A DNA stretch of 23,489 bases, taken from NCBI GenBank assembly GCA_020849725.1, contig JADLAZ010000262.1, positions 1 to 23,489 on the forward strand. The letters run 5' to 3'. Below, in pieces: positions 1-7,725 of the stretch. Every line of letters starts with the position of its first letter. Position 1 is the stretch's first letter. The stretch comes from Chloroflexota bacterium (lineage in GTDB: Bacteria; Chloroflexota; Chloroflexia; Thermomicrobiales; JADLAZ01). The notes under the pieces are model-generated. The model was not told the DNA's origin and did not search any database. It saw nothing but the letters and a program-made list of their open reading frames with translations. The position numbers and the translations under genes are program-made.

Positions 1-758
1 CGGATGAAGTGGTAGCTCTCGGCCGCGCTCTCTTTGGGGGTGCGGATGGTGCCGTTCTGCTCGACGACGACCCAGCCGGAATAGTTGAACTCGCGCAGCG
101 CGGCGGCGACCGACTGCCAGTCGCACAGGCCCCGGCCAACTTCGGTGCGCAGATCTGACGCTGGCGTGAAATCCTTGAACTCAACGTAGTCGATGCGGTC
201 GTGGTACTTCCGGAAGAACTCGGCGGCGGTGTGGCCGGTGAAGTCCTTGGTCGCATGGCCGCAGTCGAGCATCGCCCGCAGGATAGTCGGGTCGGTCTCA
301 GCCAGCAGCCGCTCGGTCTGCTCGTACGTCTCGGCGATCCAGTTGGTGTGGTGGTGGTAGACGCCCTTGACGCCGTACTGCTTGGCGATCTCGGCGTGAC
401 GTTGGAGAGCGGGCAGGACGATGCCCCACTCGGCCTCGGTGCCGCAGGGACCGGACATGATCAGGATCTCGCCGCCGGCCTCGGCAACGAACTTGCACAG
501 GCGGTGCGTGCCGTTGAAGTCGATGCCCGGGCGCAAGATGACGCCGACCAATTGCAGTCGGCGCTGCTCCAGCACTGCTTTGAACTCGGCCGGCCGGCCC
601 AGCCACGGCGCGACGGTGGTGTCAAAGGCGACGATGCCCTGGTAGCCGATGCCAGCCGCCTCGTCGACGAAGGTCTTGAAACGGTCGAAGCCGGACAGGT
701 CGAAGCCCCACACGAGATGGCTGACGCCGAGGCGGATGCGGGCGGTGTCGGTTGACAT
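1..758 (-). CDS. Sugar phosphate isomerase/epimerase (AP endonuclease 2-like TIM barrel), C-terminus cut by window edge
   Basis: I read about 252 codons leftward from ATG at 758; the gene runs off the left edge without a stop. The start is supported by an AAGGAG ribosome site a few bases upstream. The translation reads as a xylose-isomerase-like TIM barrel of the IolE/sugar epimerase superfamily: an N-terminal LGVSHLVWGFDL strand, then GVYHHHTNW, MLDCGHATKD, YVEFKDF and, near the edge, VVVEQNGT. The His, Asp and Glu residues in these segments match metal-binding positions of the family. It probably isomerises, epimerises or dehydrates a keto-sugar or inositol derivative; the substrate cannot be read from sequence. 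It lies 73 nt downstream of the Gfo/Idh/MocA oxidoreductase on the same strand, a pairing typical of inositol and rare-sugar catabolic operons, so co-transcription is likely. Confidence 0.85.
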   Translation of the reverse strand, partial: MSTDTARIRLGVSHLVWGFDLSGFDRFKTFVDEAAGIGYQGIVAFDTTVAPWLGRPAEFKAVLEQRRLQLVGVILRPGIDFNGTHRLCKFVAEAGGEILIMSGPCGTEAEWGIVLPALQRHAEIAKQYGVKGVYHHHTNWIAETYEQTERLLAETDPTILRAMLDCGHATKDFTGHTAAEFFRKYHDRIDYVEFKDFTPASDLRTEVGRGLCDWQSVAAALREFNYSGWVVVEQNGTIRTPKESAAESYHFI

Positions 759-831
759 GGTGCGCTCCTTCACATGCTACGTGCTGCGTGGGGTCCGGGG
801 CTGGCGCAGCGTGTCCAGGCGGGCAGCGGCC

Positions 832-1878
832 CTACAGGGTAACGGGCTGGCCGGTGCGGATCGATTCGAGGATGGCGAGACAAATCGCGACATTGTGGCG
901 GCCGTCCTGGCCAGTGGCGGCCGGCGGCCGGCCGGCGACGATGTTGTCGACGAACAGCTTCAGTGCCGGCTCCAACAGTGGGTAGCGGCTGTAGGGGCCG
1001 GAGGCCGACGACAGCGCCGGTGGCGCGCCGTAGTCTTGCTCGACCACCTCGCCGCCGCGCGGCGCGTAGCGCAGCAGGTGATAGGTGTGATAGATGCCCT
1101 CGACGTAGGCCTGACCCTCGGTGCCGTACAGACTCAGGCGCGGGCGAATGCCCATCTCCATCGTGCCCACGCCGCCGCCGACGATGGCCGCGACCGCGCC
1201 GTTCTTGAAATGCAGCGTGAAGGCAGCCGTGTCCGCGACCGGCGCGCCGTGGCCGATGTAGTTGCCACCCTCGGCGTAGACCCGGTCGACCTCGCCCAGC
1301 AGGCAGCAGGCCGAGTCGATGACGTGGCAGGTGTTCTCGTTGATGACGCTGGAGCCGTCCCCCATCTGCCAGATCCAGGGTGGGCCGGGGCGTGGGCCGC
1401 AGACGTACTCGCCGGACAGGAAGAACGGCCGGCCGAGCGTGTCCGCCGCCAGCACCCGGCGCAGCTCCTGCATCGGCGCTAGCTCCCGCATCGGGAACTC
1501 CATCGCCAGGTGGACACCGGCCCGCTCGCAGGCGGCGATCATGGCGTCGCAATCCTCGACGGTGCCGGCCATCGGCTTCTCGACCAGGACATGGATGCCG
1601 CGCCGGGCAGCGGCCTCGACCAGCGGCCGGTGCAGCTTCGGATTCGTGCAGATCGAGACGGCGTCGAGCGGCTCGCGCTCGATCATGGCGAAGCCGTCGG
1701 TGTAGGGATTAGCCTCGTAGTGCCGGCAGAATTCCTCGACGCTGACCGGCAGCCGGTTCGGCGCCGGGTCGGCCATGGCGATGACTTCGGCCTCCGGCAC
1801 CAGCGCAAACGAGCTGGCGTGGCGCATACCGATGCCGAGCCCAACGATGCCCAGGCGCACGCGTTTCGGGAAACTCAT
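832..1878 (-). CDS. Gfo/Idh/MocA family NAD(P)-dependent oxidoreductase
   Basis: A 348-residue protein, normal for the family. The Rossmann dinucleotide motif GIVGLGIG lies at about residues 10-17, the family EKP motif (catalytic Lys) at 100-102, and the C-terminal substrate motif NENTCHVIDSACCLLG around 180-195 supplies the conserved His185 and Asp188. An upstream in-frame start would add 11 residues, but ATG at 1878 is preferred: it follows a GGCAGGAG ribosome site and puts the Rossmann strand close to the N-terminus as in homologues. It likely oxidises a sugar or cyclitol hydroxyl in the cytoplasm. It is the first gene of a leftward operon with the sugar isomerase and is divergent from the CUT1 transporter, which suggests the transporter supplies its substrate. 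The exact substrate is unknown. Confidence 0.9.
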   Translation of the reverse strand: MSFPKRVRLGIVGLGIGMRHASSFALVPEAEVIAMADPAPNRLPVSVEEFCRHYEANPYTDGFAMIEREPLDAVSICTNPKLHRPLVEAAARRGIHVLVEKPMAGTVEDCDAMIAACERAGVHLAMEFPMRELAPMQELRRVLAADTLGRPFFLSGEYVCGPRPGPPWIWQMGDGSSVINENTCHVIDSACCLLGEVDRVYAEGGNYIGHGAPVADTAAFTLHFKNGAVAAIVGGGVGTMEMGIRPRLSLYGTEGQAYVEGIYHTYHLLRYAPRGGEVVEQDYGAPPALSSASGPYSRYPLLEPALKLFVDNIVAGRPPAATGQDGRHNVAICLAILESIRTGQPVTL

Positions 1879-1961
1879 GGTGGCTCCTGCCTGTGGCGAG
1901 CGCCGGCCCAACGACCGGCGCGGACCTGAGATCCTGATGAGGCGGTCAGGGTTCGCGACCG

Positions 1962-1991
1962 ATGGTAACGACCAGCGTCACAGCCTGTCAA
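1962..1991 (-). promoter_or_regulatory. Putative sigma70-type promoter for the oxidoreductase-isomerase operon
   Basis: On the minus strand TTGACA (1991 to 1986) is followed after 18 nt by TACCAT (1967 to 1962), a perfect -35 and a 4/6 -10. Transcription would start near 1955, about 75 nt before the ATG at 1878. Identified by eye only. Confidence 0.4.
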
Positions 1992-2024
1992 CAGTGCGGC
2001 GGGACTCCGTGTCTGGCGCCACCG

Positions 2025-2067
2025 TGACACCGTGCCACTTGACACCGTTTCGGCGCGGCTGTACTCT
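2025..2067 (+). promoter_or_regulatory. Putative promoter with direct-repeat operator upstream of the sugar transporter operon
   Basis: TTGACA at 2039-2044 and a weak -10-like TACTCT at 2062-2067 are 17 nt apart. The 9-mer TGACACCGT occurs twice, at 2025-2033 and 2040-2048 (15-bp period), the second copy lying over the -35. This is a plausible repressor or activator site for the divergon. The remainder of 1879-2177 shows no coding sequence. Confidence 0.4.
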
Positions 2068-2177
2068 CCAGCCATACTACCGTATTGGTCCCGGTACGCG
2101 TGCCCCGCGCCCGCCGGCCAAGCTGTCGCTGGTCGCGTTGTCGCCCTTGGTATCCCCGTTTTATTGCAGGAGGATGT

Positions 2178-3614
2178 ATGGCCCGACACCGCCTCGTAAG
2201 CCTCGCACTCACCGCGCTGCTGGTGCTGACGGCCTGTGGCGCGCCGGCGGCGAGTCCGACCGCCGCGCCCAAGGCGGCTGAGCCAACCAAGCCCGCCGCC
2301 GCGTCGACAACCGCCCCGGCCGCCAAGTCAGCCGAGCCGACCAAGCCGGCCGCCGCCGCACCAACGGCCGCTGCCCCAGCTAAGCCCGCTGCGGGTCAGG
2401 TCAAGATCACCTATCTGGGCGTCACCAGTCCCGATATCGAGCGGGCGATGAGCTTGATCATGGCCGAGTATCAGAAGACGAAGCCGAACGTCTCGCTCGA
2501 GTACGATTCGGTGCCGTTCGCCCAACTCTTCCCGAAGATCCAGGCGGCGGCGGCGGCGAAGCAGCCGTTGGACATCATCCTGGCGGATGGGCCGAACGTC
2601 TGGAACTTCGCCTACAACGGCATCATCGCGCCGATGGACACCTGGTTCGACAAGGAGTACGTCCAGAAGAGCTACCTGCCAACGTCTCAGGCCACCTCCT
2701 CCTTCAACGGCAAGTTCTATACACCGCCGATGATGGAGTCGTGCTCACTGCTCTGGTACAACAAGAAGGTCACCGACGAGGCCGGCATCAAGCCGCCGAC
2801 CGAGTTGGCCCAGTCCTGGACGATGGATCAGGCGCTCGAAGCCTGGCAGAAGGTCAACAAGCCGCCGACGATGTACGGCCTGCGCTGGGGCCAGGGCACC
2901 GGTTACCAGGACTACGAGGCCGGCCTGCTGCGCCGCGCCGCTGGCGCCAAGGGCAGCCCCGCCTACAACGGCATCTCCGATGATGGCATCACCATCAGCG
3001 GCTACTTCGATCACCCGGACGCGGTCAAGGGCCACCAGTTCTGGAACGACATCTACCAGAAGTACAAGATCAGCCCGGTCGAGGCGATCCCGGACGCCTG
3101 GTTCAACGGCAAGGCCGCCTTCTACGTCTCGCCGGACAACGCCATCGGCCAATACAATCGCATCAACCCGAATGGCAGCTTCGACTACAGCGTCACCGGT
3201 CTGCCCTACTTCCAGGGCGGCGCACAGATCTGCCACACCGATAGCTGGCACTTCGCGCTCGGTCAGTACAGCCAGCAGAAGGAAGAGACCGCGCTGCTGA
3301 TCAAGTTCATCACCGGCCCGGTCGGCTCCAAGATCATCTACGACACGCTCAAGCAACTGCCGGCCCACACCGAGGTACTCAACAGCCTGCCGGACTACCA
3401 GAAACTGCCCCGCTCACTGGTGATGCAGCAGTTCAAGGCCGCCGGCCAGCCGCGCATCCAGACGGTCGGCTTCACTGAGTACAACGGCCTGGCGCAGGAG
3501 TTCTTCACCAACCTCGTCACCGGCTCCGGCGTCGACGTCAAGCGCCTGGCGACCGACATGGCCAAGCGCGCCGACGGCCTGATGGCCAAGTACAAAGACT
3601 GGAAGACCAAGTAA
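2178..3614 (+). CDS. CUT1 sugar ABC transporter, solute-binding lipoprotein
   Basis: A 478-residue extracellular substrate-binding protein of solute-binding family 1 (MalE/UgpB-like). The N-terminus is a lipoprotein signal with lipobox L17-T-A-C20. A low-complexity Ala/Pro/Lys/Thr tether follows (about residues 21-75, with AEPTKPAAA twice), typical of lipid-anchored binding proteins in monoderms. The mature domain begins near VKITYLGVTSPDIERAM and contains KFYTPPMMESCSLLWYNKK, the usual 'opens, chooses tool, names partner' region of this family. The start at 2178 is chosen because AGGAGG sits just upstream and the signal peptide begins there; the 31-residue in-frame extension upstream is not signal-like. 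It is followed by two permease genes and delivers a sugar, oligosaccharide or possibly nucleoside-derived ligand to them. The ligand cannot be deduced. Confidence 0.93.
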   Translation: MARHRLVSLALTALLVLTACGAPAASPTAAPKAAEPTKPAAASTTAPAAKSAEPTKPAAAAPTAAAPAKPAAGQVKITYLGVTSPDIERAMSLIMAEYQKTKPNVSLEYDSVPFAQLFPKIQAAAAAKQPLDIILADGPNVWNFAYNGIIAPMDTWFDKEYVQKSYLPTSQATSSFNGKFYTPPMMESCSLLWYNKKVTDEAGIKPPTELAQSWTMDQALEAWQKVNKPPTMYGLRWGQGTGYQDYEAGLLRRAAGAKGSPAYNGISDDGITISGYFDHPDAVKGHQFWNDIYQKYKISPVEAIPDAWFNGKAAFYVSPDNAIGQYNRINPNGSFDYSVTGLPYFQGGAQICHTDSWHFALGQYSQQKEETALLIKFITGPVGSKIIYDTLKQLPAHTEVLNSLPDYQKLPRSLVMQQFKAAGQPRIQTVGFTEYNGLAQEFFTNLVTGSGVDVKRLATDMAKRADGLMAKYKDWKTK

Positions 3615-3623
3615 CGCCCGCGC

Positions 3624-3715
3624 CGTGATGGGTGCGCCGTCGCGCGCTTGGGATCGACACGTCAGCAAGTTCCCGCGCTACCAGCTGAAGCGTCGATCCC
3701 AGGGCGCGCATCACG
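3624..3715 (+). promoter_or_regulatory. Long imperfect stem-loop between binding-protein and permease genes
   Basis: Perfect inverted arms TGGGATCGAC (3649-3658) and GTCGATCCCA (3692-3701) are enclosed by a second pair, CGTGATG (3624-3630) and CATCACG (3709-3715). No T-run follows, so it is more likely an mRNA-stabilising or partial-termination structure that keeps binding-protein message above permease message, as known for maltose-type operons, than a full terminator. Confidence 0.55.
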
Positions 3716-3735
3716 TTTCAACGATGGGGTGAGCG

Positions 3736-4656
3736 ATGGCCGCTGTTACGACGCCGCAGCCAGTGGCGCGAGCCGGTTGGCTGTCGTTGAAGAACCGACG
3801 CTACCTGATGGCGCTGCTGTTCGTGCTGCCGGCGCTGATCAACTTCGCCATCTTTCGCTACATCCCAATTCTCATGGCGATGCACGCCAGCGTCTTCGAG
3901 TACAGCCTGCTCGGCGGGTTCGGTGGCTTCGTCGGCCTGAACCACTACCTGCGCGCCTTCACCGACGACCTCTTCTGGCAATCCCTCAGGGTTTCGATCC
4001 TCTACGTACTGATGAAGGTGCCGCTGCAGGTCGTGATGTCCTTGCTGCTGGCGCTGTTTCTGGCGCGCGAGCTGCGTGGCATGGGCATTATCCGGACGAT
4101 CTTGTTCATCCCGGTCGTCACCTCGATCGTCGTCGTCGCCATGCTCTGGGGCATGATGCTGAATAAGGACCTCGGGTTGCTCCAGTCCGTGCTGGAAGCC
4201 TTCGGGTCGCCGCACATCGGTTTCCTGAGCAGCGAGTTGCTGGCGCTGCCGACGATGGCGGTGATGATGGTCTGGAAAGAGGTTGGCTTCTCGACGATCA
4301 TCTTTGTCGCTGGCCTGAAAAGCATCCCCGGCGTCTTCTACGACGCGGCGTCGATCGACGGCGCCAGCCCGATGCGCCAGATGTGGCACATCACACTCCC
4401 CTTGCTGAAGCCGGTGACGTTGTTCGTCATCGTCACCCAGTCGATCTCGTCGATGCAGATCTTCGTGCCGATCTTCGTCATGACCGATGGCGGACCATTC
4501 TTTTCGACCAACGCCATCGTTTTCTACATCTATCAAAATGGCTTCCGCTACTCTGACATGGGCTATGCCAGCGCCATGTCGTTCCTCGTGCTGGTGCTGC
4601 TGGTGTCGATCAGCATCGCCCAGTTCCGGCTGCTGCGCAGCGACACGGAGTACTGA
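3736..4656 (+). CDS. CUT1 sugar ABC transporter permease (MalF/UgpA-like)
   Basis: A 306-residue inner-membrane subunit with about six hydrophobic segments, the first near residues 24-45 (YLMALLFVLPALINFAIF). The cytoplasmic EAA loop that docks the ATPase is clear: YDAASIDGASPMRQMWHITL followed by PLLKP, around residues 206-230. Length and layout match MalF/UgpA/LacF-type permeases without the extra MalF periplasmic loop. ATG at 3736 follows a GGGGTGAG ribosome site. It forms the translocation channel with the product of the next gene, whose start is 3 nt beyond this stop, so the two are very probably translationally coupled. Confidence 0.93.
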   Translation: MAAVTTPQPVARAGWLSLKNRRYLMALLFVLPALINFAIFRYIPILMAMHASVFEYSLLGGFGGFVGLNHYLRAFTDDLFWQSLRVSILYVLMKVPLQVVMSLLLALFLARELRGMGIIRTILFIPVVTSIVVVAMLWGMMLNKDLGLLQSVLEAFGSPHIGFLSSELLALPTMAVMMVWKEVGFSTIIFVAGLKSIPGVFYDAASIDGASPMRQMWHITLPLLKPVTLFVIVTQSISSMQIFVPIFVMTDGGPFFSTNAIVFYIYQNGFRYSDMGYASAMSFLVLVLLVSISIAQFRLLRSDTEY

Positions 4657-4659
4657 GCC

Positions 4660-5598
4660 ATGGCCACCTCGACGACGCCGGTTCCGACCGACACGACCAG
4701 TGCCCTGGCGCGTGCTGGCGCCCGCACCGGCGGGGTGCAGCTCGGCGCCATCGCGGGGATGATTGGCCAGTACGCGCTCTATGTCATCATCGCCGTTATC
4801 TTCATGCTGCCGTTCTTGTGGATGTTCTTCGGCTCGGTGCGGCCCGATTCCGAGATCCACGGCAAGATGTTCCCGCTGAGCTGGAACACGATCATCCCGG
4901 TCGAGTGGACGCTGCAGAACTACCTGGACATCTTTGGCCTCTCGCAGGAGGGCAAGCAGGGCGGCCTGCAATTCCAGCGCGGCCTGTTCAACTCGGCCTT
5001 CATCTCGATCGCCGTCGTCACCCTCTCGATGGTGTTTAACACCATGGCCGCCTACTTTTTCGCCCGGCTGCCATTCCCAGGGAAGAAATACCTGCTAGCC
5101 TACGTCATCGCCACCTTCATGCTGCCGCAAGAGGTGACGATTGTGCCGCTCTATCTCGTCGTCAGCGCGCTGGGCATGCAGAACTCATACGCGGCGATGA
5201 TCGTGCCCTTCTACGCTAGCCCGTTCATCGTCTTCATGCTGGTGCAGTTCCTCTACGGCATCCCCAAGGAGCTGGACGAGGCAGCGCTGGTCGATGGCGC
5301 GACCTACTGGCAAATCCTGTGGAAGATCATCTTTCCCAACGCATTACCGGCGATCGCGACGGCGGCGCTGATCGAGTTCCAGTTCATTTGGAACCTGTTC
5401 TACTGGCCGTTGATCGCGACCAACAGTCAGGCGCTCCAGGTGATTCAGGTGATGATCGCCAGCCAGACGACCGACCGCCAGATCTATTGGGGCCGCACCT
5501 TCGCCGGCATGGTCACGGCCGTGCTGCCAGTCCTGGTGCTGTTCTTGGCCTGCCAGCGCTTCTACTTCCGCGGCGCCGTCCTGTCCGGCATGAAATGA
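4660..5598 (+). CDS. CUT1 sugar ABC transporter permease (MalG/UgpE-like)
   Basis: A 312-residue second channel subunit. A polar N-terminal tail of about 30 residues precedes the first membrane helix (YALYVIIAVIFMLPFLWMFF). The FNSAFISIAVVTLSM and FMLPQEVTIVPLYLV segments are characteristic of MalG-type subunits. The EAA loop reads ELDEAALVDGATYWQILWKI, followed by PNALP. The gene starts 3 nt after the partner permease stop. No ATPase of the MalK/UgpC type follows; the only ABC ATPase nearby (6655) is of exporter type, so this importer probably borrows a shared MsiK-like ATPase encoded elsewhere. Confidence 0.93.
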   Translation: MATSTTPVPTDTTSALARAGARTGGVQLGAIAGMIGQYALYVIIAVIFMLPFLWMFFGSVRPDSEIHGKMFPLSWNTIIPVEWTLQNYLDIFGLSQEGKQGGLQFQRGLFNSAFISIAVVTLSMVFNTMAAYFFARLPFPGKKYLLAYVIATFMLPQEVTIVPLYLVVSALGMQNSYAAMIVPFYASPFIVFMLVQFLYGIPKELDEAALVDGATYWQILWKIIFPNALPAIATAALIEFQFIWNLFYWPLIATNSQALQVIQVMIASQTTDRQIYWGRTFAGMVTAVLPVLVLFLACQRFYFRGAVLSGMK

Positions 5599-5707
5599 GC
5601 CGGCGGCTCCGCGCACGCGATCGCCCAATCATCACCCCCATGCTGCACGTGCTGGATGGCATCGTCGCGGCGGACCAGGCTCGTCCTCATGTGGCTTGGA
5701 GGCAAGA

Positions 5708-6667
5708 ATGACTGAGTCGGTGAAGGTCGTGCTGGATTGTGACACCGGTATCGACGACAGCATGGCAATCTTTTACGGCCTGGCGGCGCCGGAGATCGAG
5801 ATCGTCGCCGCCGGCTCGGTCTGGGGCAATACCCCAGCCGACATCACGGCATTGAACACGATCCGCCTGTTCGAGATGACCGGCAACGGTCACATCCCGG
5901 TGGCGCAGGGCGCCGGCGGCCCTCTGCTGGCGCGCGAGTGGCCGATGGGCCGCGTGCATGGCGCGGATGGCCAGGGCAATACCAACCTGCCGCCGCCGGC
6001 CGGCCGGCCGACCGGCGAGCACGCGGCGCGGCAGATCGTGCGGCTGGCGCACGAGCGGCCGGGCGAGCTGACACTGGTGCCGGTCGGGCCGTTGACCAAC
6101 GTCGCGCTGGCGCTGGCCGAGGACCCGTCGATCGCCCAACTCTACCGTGGCGTCGTCCTGATGGGCGGCACGTTCCTCGTCCCCGGCAACATCACGTCCA
6201 CCGGCGAGGCCAACATCGTCCATGACCCCGAGGCGGCGCAGATGGTGCTGACCGCCGGCTGGCCGGTGACGCTCGTCGGCCTGGATGTGACGATGCAGGT
6301 CCACCTGACCGAGCCGCTGCTGGATCAACTCGAGGCCAGCGGCACCGTCGCCGGCCGGCACCTGAACCTCATCCTCCAGCACTACCTCGACTTCTACGCC
6401 AGCGTCCACGGCGAGCGCAAGAGTGCGATGCACGACGCGCTGGCGCTGGCGATCGCCGGCGACCCGTCGCTGGCGACCCACGCGCCGAAGGTGCGCGTCG
6501 ATGTCGAGTTGAACGGCGCCCACACCCGTGGCATGACGGTCGCCGATCTGCGCCGGCTGCGTCGCCCAGACCTCGGGCCGGCCGATGACGCCAATGCCGC
6601 CGTCGTGCTGGAGGCCGATGGTCCGCGCTTCCTGGCCCGCTTCATGGAGTTGCTGTGTCGAACATGA
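5708..6667 (+). CDS. Inosine-uridine preferring nucleoside hydrolase family protein
   Basis: A 319-residue cytoplasmic N-ribohydrolase. The signature Ca2+-binding motif DCDTGIDD lies at residues 10-17. VPVGPLTNVALAL is at about 124-136, MGGTFLVPGN at 152-161 and GEANIVHDPEA at 166-176. The catalytic pair His242-Asp243 sits in SAMHDALALA. These features define the IunH/RihA-type fold that cleaves the N-glycosidic bond of nucleosides to base plus ribose. ATG at 5708 is chosen over the in-frame TTG at 5696 because TGGAGG at 5698-5703 is an ideally spaced ribosome site for it. It lies 109 nt after the sugar permease and overlaps the following exporter ATPase. The context suggests salvage of nucleosides or nucleoside-like compounds, with released sugar feeding the neighbouring catabolic genes. 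Confidence 0.92.
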   Translation: MTESVKVVLDCDTGIDDSMAIFYGLAAPEIEIVAAGSVWGNTPADITALNTIRLFEMTGNGHIPVAQGAGGPLLAREWPMGRVHGADGQGNTNLPPPAGRPTGEHAARQIVRLAHERPGELTLVPVGPLTNVALALAEDPSIAQLYRGVVLMGGTFLVPGNITSTGEANIVHDPEAAQMVLTAGWPVTLVGLDVTMQVHLTEPLLDQLEASGTVAGRHLNLILQHYLDFYASVHGERKSAMHDALALAIAGDPSLATHAPKVRVDVELNGAHTRGMTVADLRRLRRPDLGPADDANAAVVLEADGPRFLARFMELLCRT

Positions 6668-7725
6668 GCCGCGCCAGCGACGCGCCGGCGATCATCCTGA
6701 CCAAGCAGTTGACCAAGCAGTACGGGACGAGCACGGCCGTCAGCGACCTGAACCTGCGCGTGCGGGACGGCGAGATCTACGGCTTTCTCGGCCCCAACGG
6801 CGCCGGCAAGACGACGACGATGCTGATGTTGCTCGGCATCGAGCAGCCGACGCACGGGCAGTTCACGCTCTTTGGCATGCCCGGGCCGGGCGACCCGTTC
6901 ACGATCAAACGGCGCATCGGTGTCGTCGCCGAGCACCAGCACCTGCCCGACGACCAGACGGCCTGGGAGTACCTGCTCTTCTTTGGCCGGCTCTACGGCG
7001 TCGAGCGGCCGGCAGCGCGCGCGGCAGCGCTGCTGGAGCGGCTGCACCTGAGTGAGTTCCGCAACCTGCTGGCACGCGACTACTCGCGCGGCATGCAACA
7101 GAAACTGGGGCTGGCGCGGGCGCTGCTGCACGCGCCGGAACTATTGATCCTGGACGAGCCGGTCTCCGGGTTGGACCCGCACGGCATCCGGCAGGTGCGC
7201 GAACTGCTGCAGGAGGAGCACCAGCGCGGCGTGACGATCCTGGTGTCGTCGCACATCCTGAGCGAGGTGGAGCGGACGGCCGACCGGGTCGGCATTCTGC
7301 ACGGCGGCCGGCTGGTGGCCGAGGACAGCGTCGCCGCCATCAGCGCCCGGCTCGACGCCGGCGCGACGCTGACGCTGGAGCTGGACGCCGCGCCGGCCGG
7401 GCTGGTGGCGGCGCTGCGGGCGCAGCCCTACGTCGGCGCGGTCGACGTGGCGAATGAGTCAGCCGATGACACGCCGGTGGCGTTGCGCGTGCGGCTGGCC
7501 GATAGTGGCGACCATCGGCGCGACCTGTCGGCGCTGATCGCGGCGCACGGTGGCCTGATCACCGGCATGCACCAGGAGCGCCTGAGCCTGGAAGAAGCGT
7601 TCGTGCGGCTGACCGCCGACAACGTCGCCGCTGCCGCCGGCCGCCGGCTGACCGGCGCGCCGGCCTCTGGTCCGACGACGCGCGCCACGCCACGCCGGGT
7701 CACCAAACGGCGGGCGGCCCGATGA
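6655..7725 (+). CDS. ABC-2 type transporter ATP-binding protein
   Basis: A 356-residue nucleotide-binding subunit. Walker A GPNGAGKT lies at about 46-53, a variant Q-loop region at 90-101 (VVAEHQHLPDDQ), signature YSRGMQQK at about 143-150, Walker B LLILDEP at 163-169 with D-loop SGLD, and the H-loop His at residue 200 (SSHILSE). After about residue 235 comes a C-terminal accessory domain like those of CcmA/NatA/NosF-type ATPases, ending in a basic tail. GTG at 6655 is preferred because GGAG at 6646-6649 is correctly placed for it; ATG at 6664 is the alternative. The gene overlaps the nucleoside hydrolase by 13 nt and the membrane subunit by 4 nt. The substrate is unknown. Confidence 0.92.
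   Translation: MSNMSRASDAPAIILTKQLTKQYGTSTAVSDLNLRVRDGEIYGFLGPNGAGKTTTMLMLLGIEQPTHGQFTLFGMPGPGDPFTIKRRIGVVAEHQHLPDDQTAWEYLLFFGRLYGVERPAARAAALLERLHLSEFRNLLARDYSRGMQQKLGLARALLHAPELLILDEPVSGLDPHGIRQVRELLQEEHQRGVTILVSSHILSEVERTADRVGILHGGRLVAEDSVAAISARLDAGATLTLELDAAPAGLVAALRAQPYVGAVDVANESADDTPVALRVRLADSGDHRRDLSALIAAHGGLITGMHQERLSLEEAFVRLTADNVAAAAGRRLTGAPASGPTTRATPRRVTKRRAAR

Noticed and set aside
3718..4971. 417-codon open frame on the minus strand opposite the permeases
   Set aside because: Antisense to two clear ABC permeases; composition is His/Gln/Asp/Arg-rich low complexity as expected for an antisense shadow at high GC.
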